Position numbers and translations under genes: made by a program
In this document: in pieces, positions 1-7,438 of the stretch
How the letters are laid out: every line of letters begins with the position of its first letter
Position numbering within the stretch: the stretch's first letter is position 1
Notes under the pieces: model-generated
What the model saw: the letters and a program-made list of their open reading frames with translations, nothing else
What the model was told of the DNA's origin: nothing
Database searches by the model: none
Assembly: GCA_903863035.1 (NCBI GenBank)
Contig: CAIPAT010000322.1
Location: 1-34,512, forward strand
Direction: 5' to 3'
Source of the DNA: an uncultured Lentisphaeria bacterium
Lineage (GTDB): Bacteria; Verrucomicrobiota; Lentisphaeria; Victivallales; Victivallaceae
DNA length: 34,512 nt

Positions 1-1
1 A

Positions 2-58
2 AAACCAGATGAGGAGCAAAAGAAAATTCTTGAACTGTTAAATGTAAAATTGAAGTAG
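2..58 (+). CDS. 3' end of an unidentified gene (partial)
   Basis: An open frame enters from the left edge and ends at TAG (56-58), giving an 18-residue tail KPDEEQKKILELLNVKLK. The highly charged, helix-forming composition looks like a real protein C-terminus, but nothing identifies the family. It converges on the NRPS gene, whose stop is only 16 bases further on, with no terminator-like hairpin between. That tight junction is typical either of a compact gene pair or of a recombination joint. Confidence 0.4.
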   Translation, partial: KPDEEQKKILELLNVKLK

Positions 59-74
59 CCAGTATTTTTTTATT

Positions 75-3000
75 TCAATCATCATTTAAATGATTGCTAA
101 TAAGCAGGTTAACTATAAAGTGCCAAAAGAATATCCGATAATAGCACTTGATGAATCGTTCAGTATGTTGCTGATAAAGTTCCAGTTCGCAGCCGCCTCC
201 GGCTGTAATCCTTATCTTGTACGGAACTTGTTCAAGTTTACGGAGATTCCTATATCTGATAAATATATCCCGGCAGAATGTCTTTTTATCGAGAAGCGAT
301 TCCAGGTTTTTCTCTATTATTGCAAGATTTTCTGCTGCGGTTTTAGAAAAATTCAGTTTTAACCGCATGGGGACAGTATCAGCAAAGATAAACCGGAAGT
401 CCGTTTCTCCAGGATACCCGGGATTGACTGGAATGTCAAATTCTTCCATACAGGAAAGCCTTGCCAGAAACATCGCAAAAACAGATACAGGACTGGTGCC
501 GGAAGCGAGTATGAAGTCCAGCGTGAGAGCATTTATGTAGCTGGAACTGATTTGCTCAGTTGTACTCAGAATTGCTATTTCCGGCAGTTGAACGGCACGG
601 AGCCGTTTTACCCAGAATGTTTCCGTGACGGCGCATTCTTTGTAGTACCGGTCAAGCAGCTTCCAGTTGATACTCTCTTGAAGTGCTTGTCCTGCCCGCA
701 GGCCGATGAATGCAACATCGACAGGGTTGTTTTCAAGATCATATATCCCGGCTAATTTGACAACCCCGTTGCCAGCCGATACGCTGATACTGCCTTTATC
801 TTTATTTACTTCAACTATTTTCCCCGGTTCGCAATTAGCTTTCCTGCTTGCAATACCGAGCTCCATGATGGTGTAGAACGCGTTGCCGCATACGAATTTC
901 AAAGTTCCAAGCGGGTTCGCATAATCTCCGAAATCCAGCGCTCTTGCCAGCGCGGAAATATTCTCGACGCTCTGGCTGAAATCAATCACGCAGGCATCTG
1001 CCGGACGCTGCTGCTGCGGATGATATGTCCGCCTGCTTAAGTCCTGAGGCGTTGCGCGGACATCTCCGTCTTTCAGATCATGCACCAGCGATTCAAATGC
1101 GCCCAGCGCTTCCTGCACACATTTTACGTTGAGCGAAACCGATGTATCATATGGCGAGATTGAAACTTCCTGCTGTTTCAAGATATCGCCGGCGTCGATT
1201 TCTGTTGTCATCTGATGCCAGGTGACGCCGTGCTCGTGTTCATGATTGATTATCGCCCAGGCGGTTGCATACAGTCCGGCGTAGCGCGGCAGCGGGCCGT
1301 CATGATAATTGATGGCGTATTTCAACGGCAGATCAAGAATATGCTGATCCAGGATGCAACTATTGATAATACTGAACAGATAGTCAGGGCGAACAGATGA
1401 AAGAGTGTCCGAAATCAGCTTCTTTTGTGGAGGATGGCACGGAATTTCATGTTCTTCCGCCCATGCAGCCGATTTTGGTTCATCAGTAAATATGCCGTTG
1501 ATATAGAACCCGTTATTGAGCAGAATATCCCCGGCCGCTTTGGTAAGAGCGGTTTCTCCGATAATATAACAGCTTGAACGGCGGCGGATGTTTTCCCACG
1601 GAAGATGAATTTCAGACATTAAAGTATCCGGCCTGGCTGTCAATATTTCCGCCAGATAAATGTAGTGATGGAAAAATGCTTCAATGCTTCTTTCATCGAA
1701 GTTCGCGGTGTCGTATTCATACCAGCCGTGAAGCATATTATCATTTTCACGAAACACAATAAGCATATCCATTTTGGCGGCATCGCTACCTAGTTCTTCG
1801 TAGCACATTTTTACGCCGGATAAATTTGTTTCCGGCCATGGCAGGTTTTGCAGTAGCATGGAGATCTTGAATAATGACTTATTATCGGCTTTCCCTGCTC
1901 CGCCGCAATTTTTCAATACCATGCTATAGGGGATATCCTGATTTTCATAAGCTTCCAGCAAAGTATTTTTGACTTGCGTCAGGAACTCATTAAACGACGG
2001 GTTTCCTTCGATCTTATTCCTTAGCGCCAGAGCATTTATGAACAATCCCATAATCTCTTCCGCTTCAGGCAGGTTCCGGTTTGCTATTGTGGTACCGGTG
2101 GTGATGTCTGTCGCTCCGGTGTATTTATGTATCTGGAGCTGCAGCAAGGCGGTTAATACCATGAACAGGCTGGCATTGTTTTCCGCTGCCAGCTTTTTCA
2201 GCCTGCAAGTAATATCCTGTTTGATTTTGACATAGTATCGTCTGGATTTACCCTCGCTCTGAAGTTGTTTCTGGACAGGCAGCGGCGGAGTGACTGCATG
2301 GTTGTCAAGTTTTTTCTGCCAGTATTTTAATTGAGTCTGCGGTCCGTAAGTCTTAAAATAATTATTTTGCCAGCGGCAGAAATCGACATATTGCCACTGA
2401 CCGGCGGATACTGCCGGTTCCCTGCCAAAGGAAAACTGATAATAGTAATCCATAAGCTGCTTGAAGAATAAAAACGTGCTCCAGCCGTCAAAAACAAGAT
2501 GATGCACCGTAAATATTAGCCGGAAATCATTATCTTTTAATTTCAGCAGAATGCAATTAAATAACGGGGCGCTGGTAAGATCAAAAACATGGAATCGCTG
2601 TATTCCGATTTCAGCACAATACCGTTGCTGTATTTCATTTTCAGGAAGAAGGGAAAGATCTTGAAAAGGGATTTCCGCTTCCTGGAACTGGCTGATCTTT
2701 ATATATAATTGTTCATTGATAAATACAAAACTTGACCGGAGTGATTCATTCTGCTTGACAATCAGATTGAAAGCTTTATCAAGTATATCCGGCTTGACGT
2801 CTCCGAGCAGATATATTTCGAAAGGAATATTGAACGAATTGTTTTCATGCGATGATTTCTCCATATACCACATTGCGGTTTGCGCAATCGAAGCGGGATA
2901 AAGATTATTTTTAGTTGCCCGGGCTTTTTCGAATTTGACGGCAGTGCGGCTTGAACCGGAACTGTATCTGACTGCCTGAGCCATTTGCTTTAGTGTCGGA

Positions 3001-4754
3001 TGAGAGAAAACCAGCGATATGGGCAACTGCACCAGCAGTCGTTTTTCTATTTCCAGACTCATGGCAGTTGCCAGCAGCGAATGTCCGCCAAGCATGAAAA
3101 AATTATCATCAGGATTGACATAGTCCAGATTCAATAACTGACACCAGATTGATGCAACCATTTTTTGCAGCGGATCATCGACGTCAGCCGCGGGGTCAGT
3201 AATACCCTCATGAACAAATTCCGGTTCCGGCAACGCTTTGCGATCTACTTTGCCATTAAGCGTCAGCGGGAGCTCTTGAAGTACGGTATAGGTGGTTGGT
3301 ACCATATATTCAGGCACTGATTTGTTCAATAAATTGCGCAGTTCTTCAATCAGTTGTTTTTGCTCCTGCGGTTTTTTCAAGATGAAATAGGCAGCCAGAT
3401 ATTTTACCCCGTTGCCTTTTGCTCTGGCGGTAACGACGCACTTGGAGATATTCTCATGCTGCGATAAAACTGACTCTATTTCGCCCAGTTCTATTCTGAA
3501 TCCGCGTATTTTTACTTGAAAATCTTTTCTGCCGGAACATTCAATATTTCCGGCGGCATTGATACACCCGAGATCGCCGCTGCGATATATCCGCCTGCCG
3601 GGAAGAAAGGGGTCTGGAACAAACGTCTTACTGGTAAGTTCAGGCAGATGCCGGTATCCCCGCGCCAGTCCGACGCCTCCGATGCAAATCTCGCCTTCTG
3701 TCCCGCGCGGCACCGGGCTAAGTTTTTCGTCAAGGATATAGATTCTGAAGTTGCTGACCGGCGTTCCGATATGCGGCGACTTCCCGTCGTCGTCGCCGGC
3801 TTTAAACATTGCCCAGGTCGAGTCTACGGTGCATTCCGTCGGTCCGTAAAGGTTGGCCAGGATCGCCGGAAATGCACTGCCCGGTTTTCTATTCAGTTTT
3901 TCTCCGCCGCACTGCAAATATTTCAATGAAGTATTATTCTTCCAGTCGGCGCCGATCGCCAGTTCGGCGACCGGTGTGGAAAGAGAACATTCATTAATGT
4001 TTTTTTCGGTCAGCCAGTCAACCAGTTTTTGAGGTTGCAGCCGCAGCATTTCAGGAATTATATAAATAGTCGCGCCATTGGTCAGATGCGCCCATATTTC
4101 ACGTACTGACGCGTCAAAACCCGCACCTGCGCTCTGGCTGACCCGGTAATAGTCATCCTCAACAAAAGTCTGATGATGCCAGTGTATAAGATTCAGCAGG
4201 CTGCCGTGTTCTATTTCCACCCCTTTCGGGGTTCCGGTGGAACCCGAGGTGTATATTATGTACGCCAGCGAGGAAGGAGATATGAACGGCGGGGAGGACA
4301 TCGGAACCAGCGCGGATAAATCTAATTTGTCGAGCATGACTGCTCTATCCATGAACCCGGATAATTTTCCGGCATATCGCGATTCGCTTAAAATCTGTTT
4401 ACAGCCGGTGTCATTGATAATGAAATTCAGCCGCTCCGCCGGGATGTCTGGATCTATCGGAACGTAACATCCCCCGCTTTTGACTATTGCCAGAATCGCG
4501 ATTATATAATTGATCGAGCGCTCAATATAGACTCCTGCAGCGTTATCAGCCTTGATGCCGCGGGCGATCAGCCCGGTGGCAATGGAGTCGGTAATTCGGT
4601 CAAGTTCGCCATATGTGAGTTCTCTACCGCCCTCAATCAGCGCAATGCGGTCTGGATATTGCCCGGCCTGATCAGCAAAAAGCTGATGTGCCAGTTTATG
4701 GACTGGAAAACTATCATTCACTTCAAGAAAAAACGGTTCACTATCCATCATCAT
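75..4754 (-). CDS. Non-ribosomal peptide synthetase: A-PCP-C-formyltransferase-half C domain
   Basis: A 1559-residue multidomain peptide synthetase. The adenylation domain (about 20-510) has core motifs YTSGSTGTPKGV (168-179), FDAS (213-216), NLYGPTE (301-307), YRSGDL (390-395), GRKDFQVKIRGFRIELGE and NGKVDRKAL. The Asp of FDAS suggests an alpha-amino acid substrate. The carrier domain has GGHSL with the phosphopantetheine Ser at 559. A full condensation domain (about 617-1050) has HHLVFDG (751-757). A methionyl-tRNA formyltransferase-like domain follows (about 1060-1355), with catalytic-type N1149, H1151 and D1187, plus the Fmt C-terminal subdomain. The last 190 residues resemble only the C-lobe of a condensation domain. 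There is no thioesterase or reductase. Three Met codons cluster at the start; GGAGG (4766-4770) and AAGGA (4755-4759) precede them, so the exact start is uncertain by two codons. No other biosynthetic genes are adjacent. The product is unknown; an N-formylated peptide or amino acid is an inference. Confidence 0.93.
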   Translation of the reverse strand: MMMDSEPFFLEVNDSFPVHKLAHQLFADQAGQYPDRIALIEGGRELTYGELDRITDSIATGLIARGIKADNAAGVYIERSINYIIAILAIVKSGGCYVPIDPDIPAERLNFIINDTGCKQILSESRYAGKLSGFMDRAVMLDKLDLSALVPMSSPPFISPSSLAYIIYTSGSTGTPKGVEIEHGSLLNLIHWHHQTFVEDDYYRVSQSAGAGFDASVREIWAHLTNGATIYIIPEMLRLQPQKLVDWLTEKNINECSLSTPVAELAIGADWKNNTSLKYLQCGGEKLNRKPGSAFPAILANLYGPTECTVDSTWAMFKAGDDDGKSPHIGTPVSNFRIYILDEKLSPVPRGTEGEICIGGVGLARGYRHLPELTSKTFVPDPFLPGRRIYRSGDLGCINAAGNIECSGRKDFQVKIRGFRIELGEIESVLSQHENISKCVVTARAKGNGVKYLAAYFILKKPQEQKQLIEELRNLLNKSVPEYMVPTTYTVLQELPLTLNGKVDRKALPEPEFVHEGITDPAADVDDPLQKMVASIWCQLLNLDYVNPDDNFFMLGGHSLLATAMSLEIEKRLLVQLPISLVFSHPTLKQMAQAVRYSSGSSRTAVKFEKARATKNNLYPASIAQTAMWYMEKSSHENNSFNIPFEIYLLGDVKPDILDKAFNLIVKQNESLRSSFVFINEQLYIKISQFQEAEIPFQDLSLLPENEIQQRYCAEIGIQRFHVFDLTSAPLFNCILLKLKDNDFRLIFTVHHLVFDGWSTFLFFKQLMDYYYQFSFGREPAVSAGQWQYVDFCRWQNNYFKTYGPQTQLKYWQKKLDNHAVTPPLPVQKQLQSEGKSRRYYVKIKQDITCRLKKLAAENNASLFMVLTALLQLQIHKYTGATDITTGTTIANRNLPEAEEIMGLFINALALRNKIEGNPSFNEFLTQVKNTLLEAYENQDIPYSMVLKNCGGAGKADNKSLFKISMLLQNLPWPETNLSGVKMCYEELGSDAAKMDMLIVFRENDNMLHGWYEYDTANFDERSIEAFFHHYIYLAEILTARPDTLMSEIHLPWENIRRRSSCYIIGETALTKAAGDILLNNGFYINGIFTDEPKSAAWAEEHEIPCHPPQKKLISDTLSSVRPDYLFSIINSCILDQHILDLPLKYAINYHDGPLPRYAGLYATAWAIINHEHEHGVTWHQMTTEIDAGDILKQQEVSISPYDTSVSLNVKCVQEALGAFESLVHDLKDGDVRATPQDLSRRTYHPQQQRPADACVIDFSQSVENISALARALDFGDYANPLGTLKFVCGNAFYTIMELGIASRKANCEPGKIVEVNKDKGSISVSAGNGVVKLAGIYDLENNPVDVAFIGLRAGQALQESINWKLLDRYYKECAVTETFWVKRLRAVQLPEIAILSTTEQISSSYINALTLDFILASGTSPVSVFAMFLARLSCMEEFDIPVNPGYPGETDFRFIFADTVPMRLKLNFSKTAAENLAIIEKNLESLLDKKTFCRDIFIRYRNLRKLEQVPYKIRITAGGGCELELYQQHTERFIKCYYRIFFWHFIVNLLISNHLNDD

Positions 4755-4845
4755 TCCTTAAAGTTCCTCCGGTAATTACTCAATCCATGCGTACATATAC
4801 ACAGAAGAAACTTCTTACATACACCGAAAACATAGAATTATGAGG

Positions 4846-4876
4846 CAAAGATACAAATAAAAATCTCCCAATCAAA
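4846..4876 (-). promoter_or_regulatory. Bacteroidetes-type promoter of the NRPS gene
   Basis: On the minus strand TTTG (4876-4873) is followed, after exactly 19 bases, by TATCTTTG (4853-4846). This fits the Bacteroidetes vegetative promoter pattern TTTG / TAnnTTTG. It would give a leader of about 85 bases before the NRPS start. No good TTGACA/TATAAT pair was seen in the same stretch. It is a pattern match only. Confidence 0.45.
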
Positions 4877-4947
4877 CTTAAATCAAAATTATATTTTTGC
4901 AACATGAAATAGTTGTTTTGCGAGAATATTGAATATCTTTTTTGTGT

Positions 4948-4988
4948 TATACTCTACGCAGCTGAAAATTTAACATAGATTGCGAAGA
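4948..4988 (+). repeat. Truncated copy of the 18958-19218 MITE end
   Basis: This 41-base segment matches the left end of the element at 18959-18999. The outer eight bases and the inner 28 bases (GCTGAAAATTTAACATAGAT onward to GCGAAGA) are identical, with a five-base divergent block between them. No matching right end is found nearby, so it looks like a decayed or truncated copy. It lies upstream of the NRPS promoter. Confidence 0.7.
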
Positions 4989-5020
4989 GCGCCGGTTTGT
5001 CTGTCCTTCGGTATTGATAG

Positions 5021-5085
5021 TTTGTCAATAGAAGGGAGTAAAGATAAAACAAAGGGAAAAAGGAAAATATAGTTCGCCATGAGGC
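5021..5085 (+). repeat. Degenerate direct repeat, copy A
   Basis: Begins TTTGTCAATAG and ends near AGTTCGCCATGAGG. It aligns by eye along about 65 bases with 5822-5884 (TTTGTCAATAG to AGTTAACCATGAAGG). The two copies bracket the H1-like gene. Copy B contains that gene's -35 box, so copy A may be a relic of a duplicated promoter region. Confidence 0.5.
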
Positions 5086-5134
5086 ACAAGAAGGAATTAA
5101 TCACAGTAATATAAATCAGAATTTATCTGAAGAA

Positions 5135-5173
5135 GAATCAAATCCCGCAGGAATACCCTGCGGGATTTGATTC
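5135..5173 (-). terminator. Strong hairpin terminator after the H1-like gene
   Basis: Perfect 17-bp inverted repeat (5135-5151 and 5157-5173) with a 5-base loop, containing CCCGC/GCGGG. It begins 20 bases beyond the minus-strand stop at 5193. The following bases on that strand (TTCTTC) form only a weak U-rich tract, so termination is likely but not certain. The stem shares its core with other CCCGC hairpins in the window. Confidence 0.6.
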
Positions 5174-5192
5174 CGGATGATTAAAAGGTCAT

Positions 5193-5759
5193 CTATTTTT
5201 TGGGTGCTTTGCTCACTTTGGTGGCTTTAATCGCTTTAGCCGCTTCAATCGCGTGAGCCGCTTTAGTCACTTTTGGTGCTTTGTCCGTTTTTGTCGTTTT
5301 GGGCGCTTTAACCGCTTTAACCGTTTTGGTCGCTTTGGTTGCTTTGGTTGCTTTAGTCGCTTTGGTTGCTGTCGCTTTGGTTGCTGTCGCTTTGGCTGGT
5401 TTGGTTGCCTTGGCGGTCTGTGTGCGGACGGGTACTTTCCTTGGGCTTTCCGGTTTGCCTTTTTTGAACTTCTCCATCAATTCCATGACCATCTCCTGCG
5501 CCTTATTTCCATACTCATACTTAGCAATTTCGTCCTCTGCTTTTTTGAGCGTCGCCATTACGTCCTTGACCGTCTCCTGCGCTTTCTTCCCATACTCTGT
5601 ATTGGCAATTTTATTCTCTACTTTTTTAAGCGTTGCCATTACGTCCTTGACCGTCTTCTGCGCCTTTTTTTCATACTTGGTAATTTTATCTTCTACTTTT
5701 TTGATAGTCTTTGCCACTTCAGTGACCATCTCATGGGCCTTTTTTTCATACTTAGTCAT
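5193..5759 (-). CDS. Histone H1-like Lys/Ala/Thr-rich protein with N-terminal helical repeats
   Basis: A 188-residue, very basic protein in two parts. Residues 2-103 are four imperfect repeats of about 26 residues, each of the type KYEKKAQETVKDVMATLKK, charged and heptad-like, so probably helical or coiled coil. Residues 104-188 are a low-complexity tail of KATK/KAPK units with a single SPRK motif, resembling bacterial histone H1-like (Hc1/AlgP-type) tails that bind DNA electrostatically. A nucleoid-associated role is inferred from composition; no enzymatic motif is present. AAGGAG lies eight bases before the ATG. It stands alone with its own promoter and terminator. Other proteins with AlgP-like tails are not DNA-structural, so the role is uncertain. 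Confidence 0.85.
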   Translation of the reverse strand: MTKYEKKAHEMVTEVAKTIKKVEDKITKYEKKAQKTVKDVMATLKKVENKIANTEYGKKAQETVKDVMATLKKAEDEIAKYEYGNKAQEMVMELMEKFKKGKPESPRKVPVRTQTAKATKPAKATATKATATKATKATKATKATKTVKAVKAPKTTKTDKAPKVTKAAHAIEAAKAIKATKVSKAPKK

Positions 5760-5801
5760 TTTGCTTTCTCCTTAGCTGCTTCATTAATTGGAAGTCAATA
5801 T

Positions 5802-5829
5802 AACATAATATGCGTAACTGCTTTGTCAA
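5802..5829 (-). promoter_or_regulatory. Promoter of the H1-like gene
   Basis: On the minus strand a perfect TTGACA (5829-5824) precedes TATGTT (5807-5802) with a 16-base spacer. It would give a leader of roughly 35 bases before the AAGGAG site and ATG at 5759. The -10 matches consensus at four of six positions. Confidence 0.5.
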
Positions 5830-5884
5830 TAGCAGGAAATGAAGATCGAGCACAAAGCGGAGGAAATACAGTTAACCATGAAGG
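5822..5884 (+). repeat. Degenerate direct repeat, copy B
   Basis: Partner of 5021-5085 (see that entry). It overlaps the -35 box of the H1-like gene and runs into an ACCATGAAGG-type motif common to several spacers here. Confidence 0.5.
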
Positions 5885-5930
5885 GCTTAGCGTGACATAG
5901 CTGCAACCAAAAGAAACATTTAAATACACT

Positions 5931-5967
5931 TTAACCACGAAAAGCACGAAAATTCACGAAAAGGGTG
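5931..5967 (+). repeat. TTAACCACGAAAAGCACGAA dispersed repeat
   Basis: A short intergenic repeat of the ACCACGAAAAGCACGAAAA type with three degenerate CACGAAAA units. It belongs to a class of dispersed motifs present in several spacers of this window (6440-6472, 6495-6518, 7987-8012, 8084-8122, 8558-8588). No coding potential. Confidence 0.45.
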
Positions 5968-5976
5968 AATATGACA

Positions 5977-5992
5977 TCCCGCAGTCGCGGGA
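5977..5992. repeat. CCCGC hairpin
   Basis: TCCCGC-AGTC-GCGGGA, a perfect 6-bp stem with a 4-base loop, in the spacer beyond the antitoxin relic. Similar stems occur at 5141-5167, 26764-26781 and 26916-26930. A second palindrome, ACGGGA-GA-TCCCGT, is at 6033-6046, and a further stem at 6060-6079 is followed by GTTTTT. Confidence 0.5.
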
Positions 5993-6004
5993 CTAATCCG
6001 AGAG

Positions 6005-6258
6005 TTAGCAGGACGCAGATGAAAAGCATGAAACGGGAGATCCCGTAATTCCTGGATAGGGTCGCCGTCCCGGCAGACCGTTTTTATGCATTTCGCCTTT
6101 GGCGACCATTTTTTTTACTCTTTTCTGAATCTCTTTCTCAAAATCATCATCATATTGAGTTTCTCCATTCATCGTGACAATCAAGTCATGAATCAATTGA
6201 CCTCTTTCGGCAGTGATAGTGTAAACGCCTTGTTCTCTATTTCCTGTAAGGCTGTCAT
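6005..6258 (-). pseudogene. Frameshifted addiction-module antitoxin (PF09720/TIGR02574-like)
   Basis: Read from ATG at 6258, one frame gives MTALQEIENKAFTLSLPKE and then stops. The frame one base earlier continues RGQLIHDLIVTMNGE and then DDFEKEIQKRVKKMVAKGE. Joined near 6205-6207, these resemble the short 'addiction module component' antitoxins: an N-terminal helix, LP.(E)RxxLxxxLI, then a C-terminal helix with E-I-xx-R and a GE segment. The shift equals one missing base or two extra. The 3' end runs into hairpin repeats that add an unrelated tail to the stop at 6005. No ParE/RelE-type toxin follows. The assignment rests on motif memory. The alternative is an unrelated small gene or chance ORFs. 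Confidence 0.45.
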
Positions 6259-6439
6259 GGGAAACTCAATAATTTTAGAATAATCTAATTCCCAATAAGG
6301 AAAATTCAAAGCGGGAAAAGTTGAAAACTGGAAAAGTTGGAATTATGGAAAAAGATGACTAAATTTTTCTGATGTAAATCTTAAATTATGATAAGATGTC
6401 ACTTTCAAGACTGATTTATCAGGTTATATTATGAAACTA

Positions 6440-6472
6440 TTTTAACAGGGATGAACAAGGATATACAGGATG
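6440..6472 (+). repeat. ACAGGGAT-AACAAGGAT dispersed repeat
   Basis: TTTTAACAGGGATGAACAAG followed by GATATACAGGATG, a spacer motif of repeated (A)CAGGAT-like units that resembles widespread intergenic repeats in environmental bacterial genomes. No coding role. Confidence 0.35.
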
Positions 6473-6494
6473 TTTTAAAGCCGTAAAAATTGTT

Positions 6495-6518
6495 TTACTC
6501 TGTTTCTCTGTGGTTAAG
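6495..6518 (-). repeat. ACCACAGAGAAACAGAG dispersed repeat
   Basis: The minus-strand sequence CTTAACCACAGAGAAACAGA belongs to the ACCACAGAGACACAGAG class also seen at 7987-8012, 8084-8122 and 8558-8588. It directly abuts the fumarase alpha ribosome-binding region. Confidence 0.5.
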
Positions 6519-6531
6519 AAAGGATTTAATT

Positions 6532-7377
6532 TTGAAAAAAATTCAATATACTGGAATCGTGGATGCTGTGGCCGCGCTGTGCCTTAAGGCTGCTTATGAT
6601 CTGCCGGAGGACGTGCTGGAGGTTATCACTGACAGCCTGGAGAAGGAAACTTCAGCCAGAGGCAAATCATTTATTCAGCAATATATCGAAAATGCGGCGA
6701 TCGCCCGCAGGGAACGCATGCCGATTTGCCAGGATACCGGGTTCGCGGTGTACTTTGTTAAGCTGGGCGAAGAGGTCAAAATTGAAGGCGGCAGCCTTAA
6801 CGGCGCCATCACAGAAGGCACTGCCCGCGGTTATCGCGAAGGTTATCTGCGCTGCTCAATCGTCAACGACCCGCTGTTTAAACGTAAAAATACCGGGGAT
6901 AACACGCCGCCGGTGATTCATATCGAACTGGTTCCCGGTGACAAGCTGTTGGTGACGCTGGCCCCTAAAGGTGGAGGTTCGGAGAATATGAGCGCACTCA
7001 AAATGTTTGCGCCGTCAGCCGGAAAAAACGGAGTCATTGATTTTGTCGTTAATACGGTAGTCAATGCAGGCGGCAATCCCTGTCCGCCGACGGTCGTCGG
7101 AGTCGGCATCGGCGGAACTTTCGAAAAGGTGGCATATCTGGCGAAAAAGGCGCTTTTAAGAAAAATCGGCGAACATAATGCCGATCCTGAATATGCGAAA
7201 CTGGAAACTGAAATACTGGAAAAAATCAATGCTTCCGGCGTCGGTCCGCAAGGTCTCGGCGGCGATATTACCGCGTTCGCGGTGCATGTTGAATATTTTC
7301 CGTGTCATATCGCGTCGCTGCCGGTGGCGGTAAATCTGAACTGTCATGCGGCGAGGCATGCGGAGTTTGAAATGTGA
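6532..7377 (+). CDS. Class I fumarate hydratase, alpha subunit (TtdA/FumA N-domain type)
   Basis: Alpha subunit of the two-subunit, iron-sulfur class I fumarase/tartrate dehydratase family, interconverting fumarate and malate. From the TTG at 6532 the protein is 281 residues. The three expected cluster ligands are visible: C66 in MPICQDTG, C184 in GGNPCPPTVVG and C271 in NLNCHAARHAEFEM. LAPKGGGSENMS is also typical. TTG at 6532 is preferred because AAGAAAGGA lies just upstream. An in-frame extension to 6490 would translate a dispersed repeat. The beta subunit follows after a 61-base gap containing GTGACTGGTGAC repeats. Fumarase is the likelier activity than L-tartrate dehydratase, but the sequence alone does not separate them. 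Confidence 0.93.
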   Translation: MKKIQYTGIVDAVAALCLKAAYDLPEDVLEVITDSLEKETSARGKSFIQQYIENAAIARRERMPICQDTGFAVYFVKLGEEVKIEGGSLNGAITEGTARGYREGYLRCSIVNDPLFKRKNTGDNTPPVIHIELVPGDKLLVTLAPKGGGSENMSALKMFAPSAGKNGVIDFVVNTVVNAGGNPCPPTVVGVGIGGTFEKVAYLAKKALLRKIGEHNADPEYAKLETEILEKINASGVGPQGLGGDITAFAVHVEYFPCHIASLPVAVNLNCHAARHAEFEM

Positions 7378-7438
7378 CTGGTGACGTGACTGGTGACTGG
7401 ACTATTCGCTATTTACTATTTAAAAAAAGGAAACTATA

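Larger units (their letters stand above)
6259..6531. other. Spacer with short repeats, no gene seen
   Basis: AT-rich spacer upstream of the fumarase alpha gene. It holds a GGAAAAGTTGAAAACTGGAA stretch near 6306, an ACAGGGATGAACAAGGATAT motif (6445-6464) and an inverted ACCACAGAGAAACAGAG motif (6495-6518). The last lies inside an in-frame upstream extension of the fumarase ORF, which argues against the longer start. Confidence 0.5.

Noticed and set aside
5253..5900. Long plus-strand ORF (215 aa, Phe/Cys/Arg-rich) opposite the H1-like gene
   Set aside because: It is the antisense reading of the KATK repeats; low-complexity composition and no ribosome site. The minus-strand frame has a promoter, AAGGAG and terminator.
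7378..7402. GTGACTGGTGAC repeats between the fumarase genes as a CRISPR or regulator site
   Set aside because: Only a few degenerate units in a 61-base gap; no spacer structure.
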